Below are positions 46,704 through 57,900 of a stretch of DNA of 64,000 nt, piece by piece. The stretch spans positions 13,929,178-13,993,177 of the forward strand of contig CM022671.1 of assembly GCA_012295275.1 (NCBI GenBank). Reading direction: 5' to 3'. The notes beneath the pieces are model-generated. The model did not search any database, was not told the origin of the DNA, and saw only the letters and a list, made by a program, of their open reading frames with translations. Source of the DNA: Chrysomallon squamiferum. Taxonomy: Eukaryota > Mollusca > Gastropoda > Neomphalida > Peltospiridae. Positions within the stretch are counted from its first letter, which is position 1, and the number at the start of each line of letters is the position of its first letter. The translations under genes were made by a program, and so were the position numbers.

Positions 46704-47234
46704 TATACACGTCCGCATATACATACACAAAATGATAGAGAGAAACAGAGAAAGAATGAGGGTCGGGCAGAGAGATACAAATTCTAATATTTTGTTATTT
46801 ATTTATTTTTTCATTCTTTCATTCGTTCATACATTTAGTTATTTACTTATATTACTGTCTTTCAAAAACCTACACAGTTAAATGAATTAAACTTTAAGAA
46901 GCATGTGTGTGTGTGTGTGTAAATGATTTTCTCTATTATTCGAATGAAAATTCCAGTTCTGACAACATAAATACATTAACAGGTTCCGCCATACCCAAGC
47001 GATGCAATGTTGCAGCAAGAATTGCAAAGGAAGGTAAACTGGGAAGTGTACAAACTGACGCTAAGAAAAGAGCTGCTGTCTGTTTTGCCCCATCGCTGTC
47101 ATGTTCTTGCTGAAACGCCACCAGAACTATCACAATCTCACAGTGTCCAGTTTGACGCCAGTACGAATTCAAACAGATCGTACAGTGTCCAGTGTGTGAA
47201 AAGTAGTCAATCGACAATTTCTGGCCGGTGCTAA
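33266..47234 (+). CDS. CNBD2: CNBD2-like cyclic nucleotide-binding domain protein, 17 exons
   Basis: Exons: 33266 (or acceptor at 33289)-33550, 36470-36558, 36698-36836, 37025-37099, 37516-37604, 38023-38096, 39135-39208, 39973-40056, 41279-41349, 41854-41934, 42339-42399, 42521-42847, 43310-43373, 43666-43760, 46152-46226, 46527-46649, 46983-47234 (stop). All have GT/AG and compatible phases, giving about 685 residues. The cyclic nucleotide-binding fold begins with LKLISEYPIRMQRNLAQFGYF, continues YSPRRIVVKEGKRPECFYFIIYGKV and reaches the phosphate-binding cassette FGELAIVNGSNRQSS, which keeps the Gly-Glu and Arg that contact cAMP. C-terminal blocks SLVSNGSECMLLKKKFF and VPPYPSDAMLQQELQRKVNWEVYK resemble CNBD2, a male germ-line protein in mammals. 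The N-terminus is basic and poorly conserved. Start is uncertain: either ATG 33266 or an upstream exon spliced at 33289. Confidence 0.85.
36602..36663. repeat. (CT)n microsatellite just upstream of a CNBD2 acceptor
   Basis: About 30 CT units ending 35 bases before exon 36698-36836, in a 139-base intron. It may double as the polypyrimidine tract. Confidence 0.95.
38156..38236. repeat. (AAT)n / AAATAAT simple repeat in a CNBD2 intron
   Basis: AAT units to about 38192, then an interrupted taaattaaataa pattern. Confidence 0.85.
38837..38930. repeat. (TTTA)n simple repeat in a CNBD2 intron
   Basis: About 12 tetranucleotide units followed by ATT-rich sequence, inside the intron 38097-39134. Confidence 0.85.
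39595..39960. repeat. (CATA)n-rich and (AT)n low-complexity tract in a CNBD2 intron
   Basis: Alternating catacatacata phrases with AT cores at 39806-39833 and 39917-39936. It ends within about 15 bases of the acceptor of the exon encoding the phosphate-binding cassette (39973). Confidence 0.85.
40740..41160. repeat. T-rich tract with (TG)n at 41051-41089 in a CNBD2 intron
   Basis: About 400 bases of T-rich plus-strand sequence, with a TG run near its end. The open frame here is low complexity and is not considered a gene. Confidence 0.8.
41407..41700. repeat. Long (AAT)n passing into (TAG)n-type repeats
   Basis: About 32 AAT units (41407-41502), then 200 bases of TAG/TAA/TGG trinucleotide derivatives, in the intron 41350-41853. 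Confidence 0.9.
42006..42059. repeat. (ATT)n microsatellite in a CNBD2 intron
   Basis: About 17 ATT units in the intron 41935-42338. Confidence 0.9.
45660..45905. repeat. Four direct copies of a ~33-bp unit inside the hAT element
   Basis: The phrase aactgatattgttatatcat followed by actaaacaatt recurs about four times. The last copy is separated from the others by an ~80-base insertion (45776-45855). Confidence 0.75.
45776..45855 (+). repeat. Short dispersed repeat, copy 1 (inside the hAT)
   Basis: The sequence tgtttgtgtttgtgtgtgtg, ataaaaggaaagatacgatt, ctataaatgtatgccttcca and tgacagccttctcaccata matches 47909-47990 in the opposite orientation with few mismatches. It interrupts the direct repeats of the hAT 3' region, so it inserted later. 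Confidence 0.75.
45973..46031. repeat. (AC)n then (AG)n microsatellite next to the hAT end
   Basis: AC units begin immediately at the hAT terminus, then agagag to about 46030. A further CA tract is at 46668-46703, 19 bases after the donor of exon 46527-46649. Confidence 0.9.
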
Positions 47235-47505
47235 ATGTTGTTTCAAACGTGTAGGAAGCCTGACTATAAACAGCTATAAAATATTGAAAACATGCATTTC
47301 TCTATCAGACGTTTCAAAATGAATATATTTATTGTTTACCAAAATAGTGACAGCTATTATTCATGTAACAATATTCTTTTTAATAAAAGAAATAATTTAT
47401 GAAATTATTTTATTTCTAAGAAAGGTTCCTATTTAAAAGGCTTTTATGTACATGTTTTTAATACAATACTTTGACCATTGTACCTACATTGTATATTTTT
47501 ATCTG

Positions 47506-47511
47506 AATAAA
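47506..47511 (+). promoter_or_regulatory. Poly(A) signal AATAAA of CNBD2
   Basis: AATAAA 272 bases after the stop codon, followed within 20 bases by ggttttttgtggttgttttt, a good GU-rich downstream element. Confidence 0.7.
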
Positions 47512-47908
47512 ATTTACAGGTTTTTTGTGGTTGTTTTTCTTTTTTAATTGTTGGTGTTAAGGAATGAATTTATATTTTTTTCTCTTTCTGCTTTTAACTG
47601 TTGTCTCTAACCCAAAAGAAAAGTCGGTATTGAGTTTCATCAGGGCTTTTTCTGTTCAAGACATTTTGCAGTTAAAAATGTGTGTAACTAACTGTACTCA
47701 AAACATAATGATGCAGTTTATGTGTGAATGTAGAATTAGCTTAAACTGCAAAGACCATAATTTCATTGTTAATAATAAAAAAGTTTATTTATTTCTTTTT
47801 AGTTTGTGTTTAAGAATGAATTTTACATATTAGATTTTAAAATTAATATTTTATTATATAGTACATATAAAGAATAATTATAATTCTGTGTTAATTTTGG
47901 CATTTGGA

Positions 47909-47990
47909 AATATGGTGAGGAGGCTGTCATGGAAGGCATATATTTATAGAATCATATCTTTCCTTTTATACACACACAAACACAAATACG
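47909..47990 (-). repeat. Short dispersed repeat, copy 2 (inverted)
   Basis: The phrase tggtgaggaggctgtcatgg and the following aaggcatatatttatagaat to acacacacaaacacaaat is the reverse complement of 45776-45855. It lies about 0.7 kb past CNBD2. Confidence 0.75.
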
Positions 47991-48674
47991 CACATATATA
48001 GATATACATATATTAAAGTAAGAATTGATCATAATTACTGTGACAGTATAAATAGGTAACTGATTTGAAATTAAGTGATTCCTTAAGTAAATTATTTAAA
48101 TAGTTAAAATATAATACCTTTGCATAACTTTATGTCAATTTGTTTTTTACCATTAATAATATTTTATTCATAGTGAAAAAGAAGACAAACAGACAAAATT
48201 CATGAGACTAAAAATGTATAGGTAACTACAGACCTATAACATAATGCTAAATTACACATTTATTTCTCTTGCCAGTATAAATGTAACACTTTTCTCGGGT
48301 CCAAGAAACACGCCTAGCACGCGCATTTTATTAGCTTAATCTGCATCGGTATAATGGCAACACCCTCCAGTTCAGATTGCTCGACATTCTGTAATAATAA
48401 TTTTGATATGTCTGTTTTAACTTGTGCCCCAGAGAAACCAGTATCGAGAAACCATCTTGAAATGTTAAGATATGTCATCAGCATGTTGACAAGTTAAAGA
48501 GGTAACATCAGAATTTTTAATTTTAATTTTTAGAATGCTTTAATAAAATATTTAAAGGTTCGGTAACTGTAACATATAAAATAGCAGACATTCAGCATGC
48601 TTGTCAAACTCAACATTGTTTTAAAGAAATGAGTTAATGACCATTACATTTAGAACTTGATACATCTTTGCCTA

Positions 48675-48712
<38 letters not shown>

Positions 48713-49139
48713 TCACTATGGAATATACTGTACAATACTGTATAACATAAAATATGAAAGTTAATGTATTAAAATACAGAAGTCTCCAAATTATCAGGAA
48801 AAAACTTGCTTGAAGGTATATATTTTTATACCATTTGTGACAGAACTTGAAAGCTAAAAATATGCTGTCTTTTTATTTTCACATTTATTTCATGTTCTGA
48901 AGTACTTTCAATTACTGTATAAACATTTGTTTTAAGCAGTTAGTCTTGCTATTTGCAGTATTAGTATGTCTCTATGTAAAGCAATTTAGAATACCCTTTA
49001 ACTGCTTACATCAGCCCATTGTAAACTGTATGTTGAGGTCTAAAGTCATATTGGTACAACCAAACAGATCTTTTAAAAAAAATTAATTTACGCATGCATT
49101 ATAATAAACACATTTGTTATCAATTTTAACATTAGAGAT
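47991..49139. other. Intergenic, nothing recognised
   Basis: AT-rich, with an AAT/ATT palindromic microsatellite at 48676-48713. The 3' end of the LINE relic may reach into the right part. Confidence 0.5.
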
Positions 49140-50400
49140 AAACCTGCTAGACTTATTATTTTTGTCTTGTCCTCAAGGGACATTTTTCTATAAAGTTTGA
49201 CCATAAATGTGATAAATGTTTTCATTATGGCCTTTGCCTAATTTTACTGTATTAGTTTTATCAGTAGTAACTTTCAGACCAGATATATTAGTAAAATATT
49301 CTAATGTTTCCATAAATGCTGTAAGTTTTATCACACCAATGAAATAGTAATGTGTCATCAGCAAACTGAAATTTTAAATCCATTGCTGTTTATCACAATT
49401 CTGTGTATATCTTTGTTATTTCCTACCAGTATTCCAAGGATCTCAGTACCTAAAATAAAAATATAGGTAGGTAATGGACTCCCTTGCCTAGATCATCTGC
49501 CAGTTCTTAATATATTCCTTTGCCTTATCATTTTTGGGAATACATGTAAATAATCTGAATCTGAAAACTTACCATGTTTATAACCTTCTTATAAAACAAT
49601 AGCTAATATCAGACCAAAAGATTTTCATAAATTCAGCATTGTATCCATCTGTTACCAGTGACTTTATAAGTTACTTTTCTCTCTAGTGATTTTTACCTAA
49701 TATTATTAGGTCTGGCTACTTTACAGTTATTAAGTATTCTGTCTAGATCTATATTAATCAAATCATTGTCTTGATTAATGTTTTATAAAAGCCTATTACT
49801 TCTTCCTGATTTGTTAATAGGTTATTATTTTTGTCTATTAAGACAGTTAAAGCTTTTTGTCACATAATTTCTCTTTTCTAAGCTAGAAAAATATTTGATG
49901 GTTTTTCTCTTTGTTCTACCCAACAAGCCTGAGACCTAATAAAAACACCTTTCAATTTTTCTTTCCTGTGAACTTCTAGTTGAGATTTTAGATTATGAAG
50001 ATTTTCATCTAAAGAAGTATCGTCTCTCCTCTAAGTGGAAAATTCATGTTTTTGATTTTATTCTGACTTTTTTTGGCTGTTCCTACTTTTTCTTGGATGC
50101 AAAAGCAATTGTTCGATCATTAAATTTTCTAAAAATTATTTCCATTATTAAAATTTCCAAAAATTATTGGTCATTAATATTTAATTTTGTCAAAATGTTT
50201 GCTTTTAGATAAAGTATCAAAGTTGGAAGATATTAATATTGCATATTGTTTTACAGCATCTCTAATAATTTGATTAACCATAAAAACATAGTTTTTATTA
50301 TACAGAAGGGAATTATTACATTTCAAAAACCACTCCCTCTTGTAATATTTAAATTGATTTATTATAGTGATCAGTTCTTTAGCCTGTTTTCTTGCAGGTA
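49140..50400 (-). mobile_element. Decayed LINE ORF2 of the L1/Tx1-like type, RT core deleted
   Basis: Reading the minus strand from high to low coordinates, fragments in LINE order appear. The linker before RT comes first: RSQACWVEQREKPS with KREI, then DKNNNLLTNQEEVIGFYK, DGYNAEFMKIFW, TCIPKNDKAKEYIKNW. Then, without the roughly 150 RT residues expected, QGSPLPTYIFIL, TEILGILVGNNKDI and the catalytic FADDT (49352-49366), ending with ISGLKVTTDKTNTVKLG. Stops and frameshifts occur throughout. The jump from KEYIKNW to QGSPL implies an internal deletion. It is inactive. Confidence 0.75.
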
Positions 50401-50434
50401 TATATTAAAAAATCTTCATTGACTTGTATAAGAT

Positions 50435-52570
50435 TTAGATGACTTTGTATAAATGGTTGGTTTTGCCACCATTTACTATCTGGATGTTGATATTGCTAAT
50501 ATCCACTAAATGATATTTTTCAATCAGATATAAATTTTCATTTCTAGCTTTTGGATTGTTTATATAATTTAACAAGACCAAAAGGAAGTCTGTTATGTTT
50601 GTAAAATCCAAGTGTCCAAACAGAGAAAGCACTGTTGGTGATCTTTCACCTCTTGAAACTTTGAAGGTTATGTTTTTCTCTGCTGCTCTTGGACAGAAGT
50701 GGATTAGAAAGCTGAATGTGACGTTTCCCCACAGTAACATGACCAATGATACTCCATCTGATGAGAAAACATCACTGCAACATTGAACAAGTTCCTCTCC
50801 CAGCTCAGTTTTTTCAAATTTTATCTCAGATAAGATGTTAGTCTTATCTAAAGGATGAGGTGCTGACTGTTTAGCAGATTGCTTCAAATAAGAAAAGCCA
50901 CATTTTCAATACTAACTGGTGAACTTCACATTATACTTCTCTGGGAGGTATAACTACAGTCTGTGTTGAAAAATCTGAAATTTGTACATACATTTCAGAA
51001 GAACAATTACCCTCAAATCTAAAAACAGTACTGCTAAATAAGATGCATTATGCATTTTAGAGACTGAAGACTTTCTGACAAATTTAGGAAAAACATCTGA
51101 AGGTGTTTGTGACGAATGTGATTCTCAAAGAGATAATGGGAAATCCTCATTCAGCTTTTTCAGAAAGTTTTAAAACTAAATCTTTTAACTCGTTTTTGTG
51201 CATGGCAGATGCAGCTATCTTAGTTGTCGAAAACATCTTCTGAGCAGGACTTGATATTGGAATTCTGCACTTAATCATACTGATGACCAGAATAATCTTT
51301 TAAATCTACTTCTGAGTAGTTGATCATAATGGTTAAGTTGTGTCTGACTCTGGGATAAAGTTATAGTCAACAGATCTTCTAATCTACATGCCCAGTCCAT
51401 AGATAGTTCACTGGCTCCCAGATGAGCATAATATAACTTTCCATTAGAGTATGATCTGATGACGTGAGACACAGATTCACAACTGAATTTTGAATTATTG
51501 AAAAGCTGACTGACTTGGTGATATCATATGTCAAAATCTTCACCATTGGCAGTCGGATCACCTGTGAATGTGGGAAGAAGAGGAGGCTTTTCAAGAGTAA
51601 CAGAAGAAGGAAAGTGAGAAACAAAGAAAGTTGAGAAAAAAAAGAAGTAAATGTTATTTTCACCAACGGCACCATAACTGCCACACAGAATTCTATCATC
51701 ACCAATTGCCCACTGTTTGATTTCCTCTGGATTTTTGGCTTTGCTTATCAGCTACATTTTTCAATAAGCTGGTCAAAATCTTCTGAGATTCTCTTTTCTG
51801 TAGTTGTAGAGCACAAGAAACAAGTAAAATAGAATGGAAAATAAAGAATGTACATGCACTAAGCTAGACACACTATGTTAAAATAGATGAACTACTCTCC
51901 TGAAATAGAATTAACTATTAAGCACATAAAAATAACATTCTTTTTTTTTACCTAATAAATGTTATCTGATAATGATTAACTGATAACTGCTACATGACTA
52001 ACTGGCCAGTTATAAAATACCTAATAATTCATAATGCAAAGAAAAAATCCATCTTGTTTCACATACATACACATTTCAGCATTTCAATCCAAAAAAACCC
52101 CAAAATAAATAAATAAATAAAAAGAAATTCCCCAAACTACAAATAATTCAGCTGGCAGAAAGCATTAAAACATAAAGAGCTGATAACATATGAACACAAG
52201 AATTAATCTGAGAAATGCTAAAAATTAAAAAACAAAAAGAAACAAAAAAAATAAACATTTCACATCAAACAACAAAGAAATAAACTAATTGTCAAATTTT
52301 TCTACACACAAATACTTGTGCAGTTAGTGTCAAACAGAATTGTTGTCTGTTTACTTTTCCTCAAGAACATTCCAGAAAATACCAGTAATAACTGGATGTA
52401 CATAATGAAGTTGCAGAGTCTTCAGAATATATTAAAGATTTCAAGTATGAGTTAATAACATCACACTTACCTAGCAGGTCACACACAAATAATGTTGGGA
52501 GACGGTACTTAAAATTCATCTTGCAGTCGTACAGTCTGAAACTGTACATGTACTATGTTGGCTCCACTGG
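50435..52570 (-). mobile_element. Gag/RT retroelement relic (Ty3/gypsy-like, PNMA-type Gag)
   Basis: Minus strand. At about 51590-51275 one frame runs PPLLPTFTGDPTANGEDFD, stop, YHQVSQLFNNSKFSCESVSH, VIRSYSNGKLYYAHLGA and DWACRLEDLL. This is the capsid pattern of PNMA-like/gypsy Gag (P-x-F-x-GD, I-R-S-L-x-G-x-A, L-G-A, W-x-C-R-L-E-D-L), with an internal deletion before DWACRLED. Fragments continue upstream to about 52570 (AIGDDRILCGSYGAVGEN). Downstream at 50573-50650 a frame reads NSAFSVWTLGFYKHNRLPFG, matching the gypsy RT motif before its catalytic centre. Frameshifts are frequent and no terminal repeats were found. A different frame is open for 150 codons at 50435-50887; I judge that incidental but cannot exclude a gene. 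Confidence 0.5.
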
Positions 52571-52924
52571 AACACAGGTGGTCACTAATTTTTAAATTGT
52601 TTTATTTCTTTATTTCTTTTTTAATTTTTTTTCTTTATTATTATTATTATTTTTTATTTTTTTTGTTGTTCTAAGATGTTTATTCAACTCTGTTAGCCTC
52701 ACTTCTGGATATGATGATCAAGACTATTTTAAAACCTATAAATAAACCAAATATATTCTTAAGTATATATGTGATATTAATACTCATTTTTTTATATATA
52801 TAATTTATATTTACTTCTGCTAAATATTCACATGTTCATGTATTCACATTTTCAGTTTGCTTGCTTAAAATAATATAACTGGAAGTGTTCCAAGCAACAC
52901 TGTGTTTTGTTATGTACATTAAGG
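52571..52924. other. Intergenic, nothing recognised
   Basis: AT-rich DNA between the retroelement relic and the simple-repeat cluster. Confidence 0.5.
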
Positions 52925-52969
52925 TTAAAAAAAAAAAAAAAAAAAAAAAAAATTAAATAAAAAAGAAAA

Positions 52970-53010
<41 letters not shown>

Positions 53011-53204
53011 GAAGAAGAAGAAGAAGAAGGAGAAGAAGGAGAAGAAGAAGAAGAAGAAGAAGAATAAGAATAGCACTGTATGCACTATTGTCTTGGTGCA
53101 GGACTAGGAACTTTCTTGTATATATATATAGTAATAATAAAGATAAAAAATAATTGTAAAAATGAAAATAAAAATAAAACAGAAATATAAGAAGTACATA
53201 ATAA

Positions 53205-53257
<53 letters not shown>

Positions 53258-53258
53258 T
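52925..53258. repeat. Simple-repeat cluster: poly(A), (AAT)n, (GAA)n, (AAT)n
   Basis: Poly(A) at 52926-52952, AAT to 53008, a pure purine (GAA/GGA) tract at 53009-53063, and another AAT run at 53205-53255. Confidence 0.9.
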
Positions 53259-55479
53259 GATGATGAAATAATTATAATTGATGCTAGTCAACTAGGCAAG
53301 CAACCATATCATCAGTTTAGAATTATACCCTCCAATAAAGCTGCTGTTCATATGTGGGGATGTGTTTTGATCAGTTGAGCAGTTAGGTTATACACTTTGG
53401 CTTTAGTTGCTATCGTTACATCCATTCATCTCACAATCTATTTGTCATGACAAAATACAAACATCACACATCCTACAGTTAGACAACTCTTCTGTCTTTT
53501 ACAGGTCAAGTGCCAAACCAGGTTTCCCATCAGCTATTCTTGAAAATTTAACCATCATATATCATCTCTTTCTCCATCATCCCAAACCCCAACCCCCCCC
53601 CAAAAAAATAGAACTTTACAATCAGATACTGCAACATTTCAGTGACTTTTCAGTGCTTTACTTGTCATCCAACCCAAATTCCAGTATCCAGTCCAATCAT
53701 TGCATTGTGTGTGGCTCATGTATACAGTAAATATTTCATAACACGATTGCCTCACAACTATCAGCAAAAGTATAGATACACAACATTCATGGGTTCACTG
53801 AACCCAGTAAATCTTTTCTAGTCAGAAAGGCTGTACAGATTTCAGTGCTCCTGGAACCTTCCTATGATTCTAGGTTACCTGTTACTGAGGCTAATTTGTC
53901 ACACATCTGGAACTCAATTTCACACATAAAACTTAATAATTATGAATGTAGAATAGAGAAATAATAATTATTGTTTCCTGTTCTATAAAGGTTAGTATTT
54001 AATGTTTTTAAAGTAATTGGTTTATAAAATAATTAGTGGGGAGTTATGCTAGCAAGATAGGTTAAGATAACAGCTTCCTGCTGGGAGCTTTTGTTAGCTC
54101 GAGGAACTAAATGGTCATTTGATATGACCATATATGGCAACTGCTGCCTAGAATTTAAGGAGAAACATTCTCAGAGAACACTTCTTATGTTAGATATGCT
54201 GGACAGTCTCTTGTGTCCTGCAATTGTAACAAGGATCCGTTTCTCTTCCCTTCCCCAAACTCTATTTCTGTGACAAACAAGCCCGCTGGCCTGTCAGAAA
54301 GTGTGCCTGTCATAGACGTGATTCACAACAGTTCTGATTAGCAGAACATGGATTGCACTCTGGCCCTCGACATGACAAGACCTAAAATGTTAGTGAAGTT
54401 TAAACATTTTTGTATTTGGTTAATAATGATTTCACTTGTATGTGCTACAGATCAGCAGAGATCAGTAATTAATTCAGGCTTATTTCTTTCATTTTAATAA
54501 GAATAATTAAGATATATATATTAAAGACGATATACCATAATTATATTTTACTGCTCAGTTTTTATTTATTTTGAATATGCTAGTGCACAGTTTATTAAAT
54601 GTCTTGGTGTAACTTTAAGCAACTGTACTTACAATTTATAATAATTAACATAAAGTTTTTATATTACTTTTATACAGAGTATTTTCTCAGTAAATTTAGC
54701 AGATACAAAATAATTATTTCTGTTCAGGTGGCAACACTGGTTGCATGGGGCAATTGTTACTGACATCACTACTTACAGTATTGCATATGTTTTATATTTA
54801 TGTATCACTGGTTAATTTACATATGCTGGTATTTGTATCTTTATAATGGTTATTCTTTTCTTTAAATATGAATGTCTCAGTGATATTATATTTATTTCTT
54901 CAATATAACCAGAATAAAATTCCTATATATGGTTCAGTTATTATTAATGTCTTATATATGTGTACAGGATTTTTACAGAGAGTATTATACAATGTAATTA
55001 GTTTTAGTTAACATAAGGGGTAGAAATGATTATAGGCAAATAAATGTATCATATTAGTATTAGTATACCAGGTGTCCAAGTGCCAGAGATTCACTTGGCC
55101 TCATAAATATATGCTGCATAAACCAGATTCATCTATTATAACCAAGATATAGTATTTACACTATGGCTTTATGATAAAAACATGTATAGTACATAAGACA
55201 ATTTGTTGAAAATGTAATCATTCTTACTTCAACACTTACAGACAATGTATATCTCACTAATTCACCATAAACCATAAAGCTTGGTTTTGATTTGTTAACA
55301 AATAATAAATATTTAAAAAATGTTTGAAAATTTCACTTTAATTCTATAACTTGAAGAATGGGGAACTAATATTTACAAAATATTAGTTCCTCCAAGCATG
55401 TTGGGAACAAATGTTCATGGATAACAACAAATATTCATTCCCCTGGGAGTACAGATATTTGGGGGAACAAATATTATTC
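53259..55479. other. Intergenic, no gene recognised
   Basis: Less AT-rich than its surroundings at 53400-54400. A plus-strand frame at 53407-53730 has no recognisable domain. No RNA gene was seen. Confidence 0.45.
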
Positions 55480-56215
55480 TGAAACATTTCCCATTAATAT
55501 TTTTTTCCAATATGCTATATGCCATGCAGAATCAAAGGCTTTTTCCAAATCAATACAATCAGAGAAGATATTTTTCTTCGTTCATTTTAGTAATTTAAAT
55601 AAAGTATGTAGTACAAAAATGTTAGCAGTTGTAGAGTAACCTTGTAAAAAACCAGAGTTCCAGTAATTCAACTTGATCACAGAATAGTGTACTATTAATT
55701 ATAGATATAAAAAATTTCCCTAAGCCATTTAATAATGTAATAGGTCAGTAATTTATCAGATTAAGCTGGCTACCTTTCTTCTTATATATAGGTACTGTAT
55801 TTCCTTCCTGACAAGCTGTAGGTATTATTCCTGTATGAAATGTAATATTAAATAATTTAATGTAAACAGAATATCACATGCAGAAATAATGTATTCATTA
55901 ATAATCATATTATTCCCAGACACTTTGTTATTCTTCATATTTAATATCTAACTTTGTTTTAATTTTTCTCCTGTAATTGGATTATTAAGTAGAATCCATG
56001 TTAGATACAATATCATCAGGTTCACGTTCTTTGTCATTATCAATATTGAATATAGATGCTTAAAATAATCACACAGTGACGTTATATCAGTACTGTTAAC
56101 ATTTGAATAGTTTGTTAGTAACTCTCCTAGAAAACAGTCAGTAATGCATCTAGAAGATTTCAGATTTGAACATTCAGATTCAACAACAGTCAACAGTTTT
56201 CTTCTGACCTTTTTT
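55480..56215 (-). mobile_element. Second LINE relic: N-terminal half of a reverse transcriptase
   Basis: Minus-strand fragments in RT order: SDYFKHLYS-like DYFKHLYSI and LNNPITGEKLKQ upstream (56193-55948), then EGNTVPIYKKKGSQLNLINY, PITLLNGLGKFF, and DLEKAFDSAWHIAYWKK (near 55530-55560) with the first catalytic aspartate. Stops and frameshifts separate them. The VPIYKKKG/RPITLLN signatures differ from the L1/Tx1-like copy at 49-50 kb, so I treat this as a different LINE family. The FADD half is missing. Confidence 0.75.
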
Positions 56216-56970
56216 CACTTTAATTTGTTAAAGTTACCCTACAGGATTTGACCAGATGCTATTCCTGCTTCAGCTTGCTGCCCAGTAAAAGCTTTGTACA
56301 GTTAGATCACATCAAGAGGCCAAAAAACAAGGATGTCGTTTCATTCAAGAAAACATCACAAAGTAATGTCCTCAGTTCTGTGGTTTAGATTTTTCCCCAG
56401 TAATTCATTAATTATTTCATTCCAAGTGAAGGTCACACTTTTCTAATAATTCCAATGCATCAGTTTTGCAAGATACCCATTCTCAGTTGCCAAAAGATCT
56501 TGCAGCTGCAATCCACTGCATTCAACAAACAAAGAACTGTAAGAAATTTTTGAGAAAGTCATTTTTATTTATCTTATGGTATATCCTAACCAGGCATGTG
56601 CCATGTGAGGTGTGCGAGTGTTCTTTTTAGAAACCATTGATTTCAGTTGCAGCATCCTAACCAAACACGTACAGCATGTTGGTTTGAGCTAGGAGGCTGC
56701 ACTTGAAACAATTGTTTCTTAAAAAATTGCTCTTGTCATTAGCACCCAGTTAGGATACAGCTTTATGGTTAAATTAAATGCGTTCATAACTTTTTGTATT
56801 ATATATACTATAACTTTTCCTATTCTTCTTCATTATATTTTATATGTTATAATAACAATATGTTTAGCAGTTACTAGTACTGATTTCTCTATGTATCATA
56901 TTTACGCACTATGTATGTATAATCTATGACCTTATATTTATTGATGTATAGTTTTAAATCTGAATTTACC
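56216..56970. other. Intergenic, nothing recognised
   Basis: No exon, RNA gene or repeat family could be named. Short CT- and CA-rich phrases at 56250-56560 could belong to the adjacent LINE relic. Confidence 0.4.
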
Positions 56971-56974
56971 ACAG

Positions 56975-57900
56975 GATATCAACATTTTCATTATGAAGAC
57001 TAATGCTTTCATAATTGGAACTAAAATATATGATATGTTACATGTGTATAGAGATCTTAATCATTTTATGAAAAGTTTAGCTGCAATTCACAGCGTTAAA
57101 GACAGTGGATGTGAATGTGGCAAATAGTGTCATATGCATATAATTTGCTATTCATGTGATCTCAAAAAAGATGTATTATTTAAAAAACAATTCCATAAAT
57201 TGAAAGACGCATCTAAGAAAGTCAAAGTAATTATTAAAGTGCAGCATTTGATTGATCTTAAAACTCATTTAGTTTATTTGAAAAAGTACACAAATAAACT
57301 ACAATTATTAGGATCAAATTCCTTAGATTTGTTAAAAATGTGGAATGATATCTGTAATGAATGTGATGAATGTGATGAAAATGAACGTATTTACTCTTTC
57401 ACAGACATTGAAAACAGATAAAGATGATTCACAAAACTGAATATAGATAGCTGGAAACAAAGCACATCTAGTTACTGTGCAGATGAATTGGAAATAACGG
57501 AAGTAATAAACACTGATACATAAGATCAAACAATAGATGTTTGTGAAAATCAAACATATGGAAATGAGACAATTGATAAAAGTAATCAAACAGATAATAT
57601 TGACTCAGTGAATTCATTTTTCAGGAAATGATGAAATGCGTGATTAGATTCTGAGAATACTAAAATTAAAGAAACTGAGTAGAAACTAAAATTGGACGAA
57701 AATCTTTGTTTACTGCCTGATTTGAAAGAAGAATTGTTGCAGCTTTAAGATAAAAATTCTGATAAAGAACTTCAGAAATGGATTCAGAACAATATTTACC
57801 TCAGTGATATATAGTGTGTTCCAATATTGGAAAAGGAAAATTTGGTGGATTCAAGTACATCAGAGTCAATAAACATTACAAAAGGGTTTTATCAGAATTA
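56975..57900 (+). pseudogene. Broken unidentified ORF leading into the satellite
   Basis: One frame is open from about 56975 to 57421 except for a single TAG at 57125-57127. It starts near MKTNAFIIGTKIYDM, has a Cys/His-rich patch GCECGK-stop-CHMHIICYSC, then a lysine-rich helical stretch (KKVKVIIKVQHLIDLKTHL) and an acidic NECDECDENE. Further coding-like fragments follow in shifting frames: NQTDNIDSVNSFF, then LLPDLKEELLQL, DKELQKWIQNNIY and LEKENLVDSSTSESINITKG at about 57700-57890. The family is unknown. Because its last segment is shared with satellite units, it may be part of a transposable element whose tail was amplified. Confidence 0.4.

Noticed and set aside
50435-50887. 150-residue minus-strand ORF as a stand-alone gene
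   Set aside because: No family recognised, no splice-consistent neighbours, and an RT-like motif reads in another frame of the same DNA. Kept only as a question in the findings.
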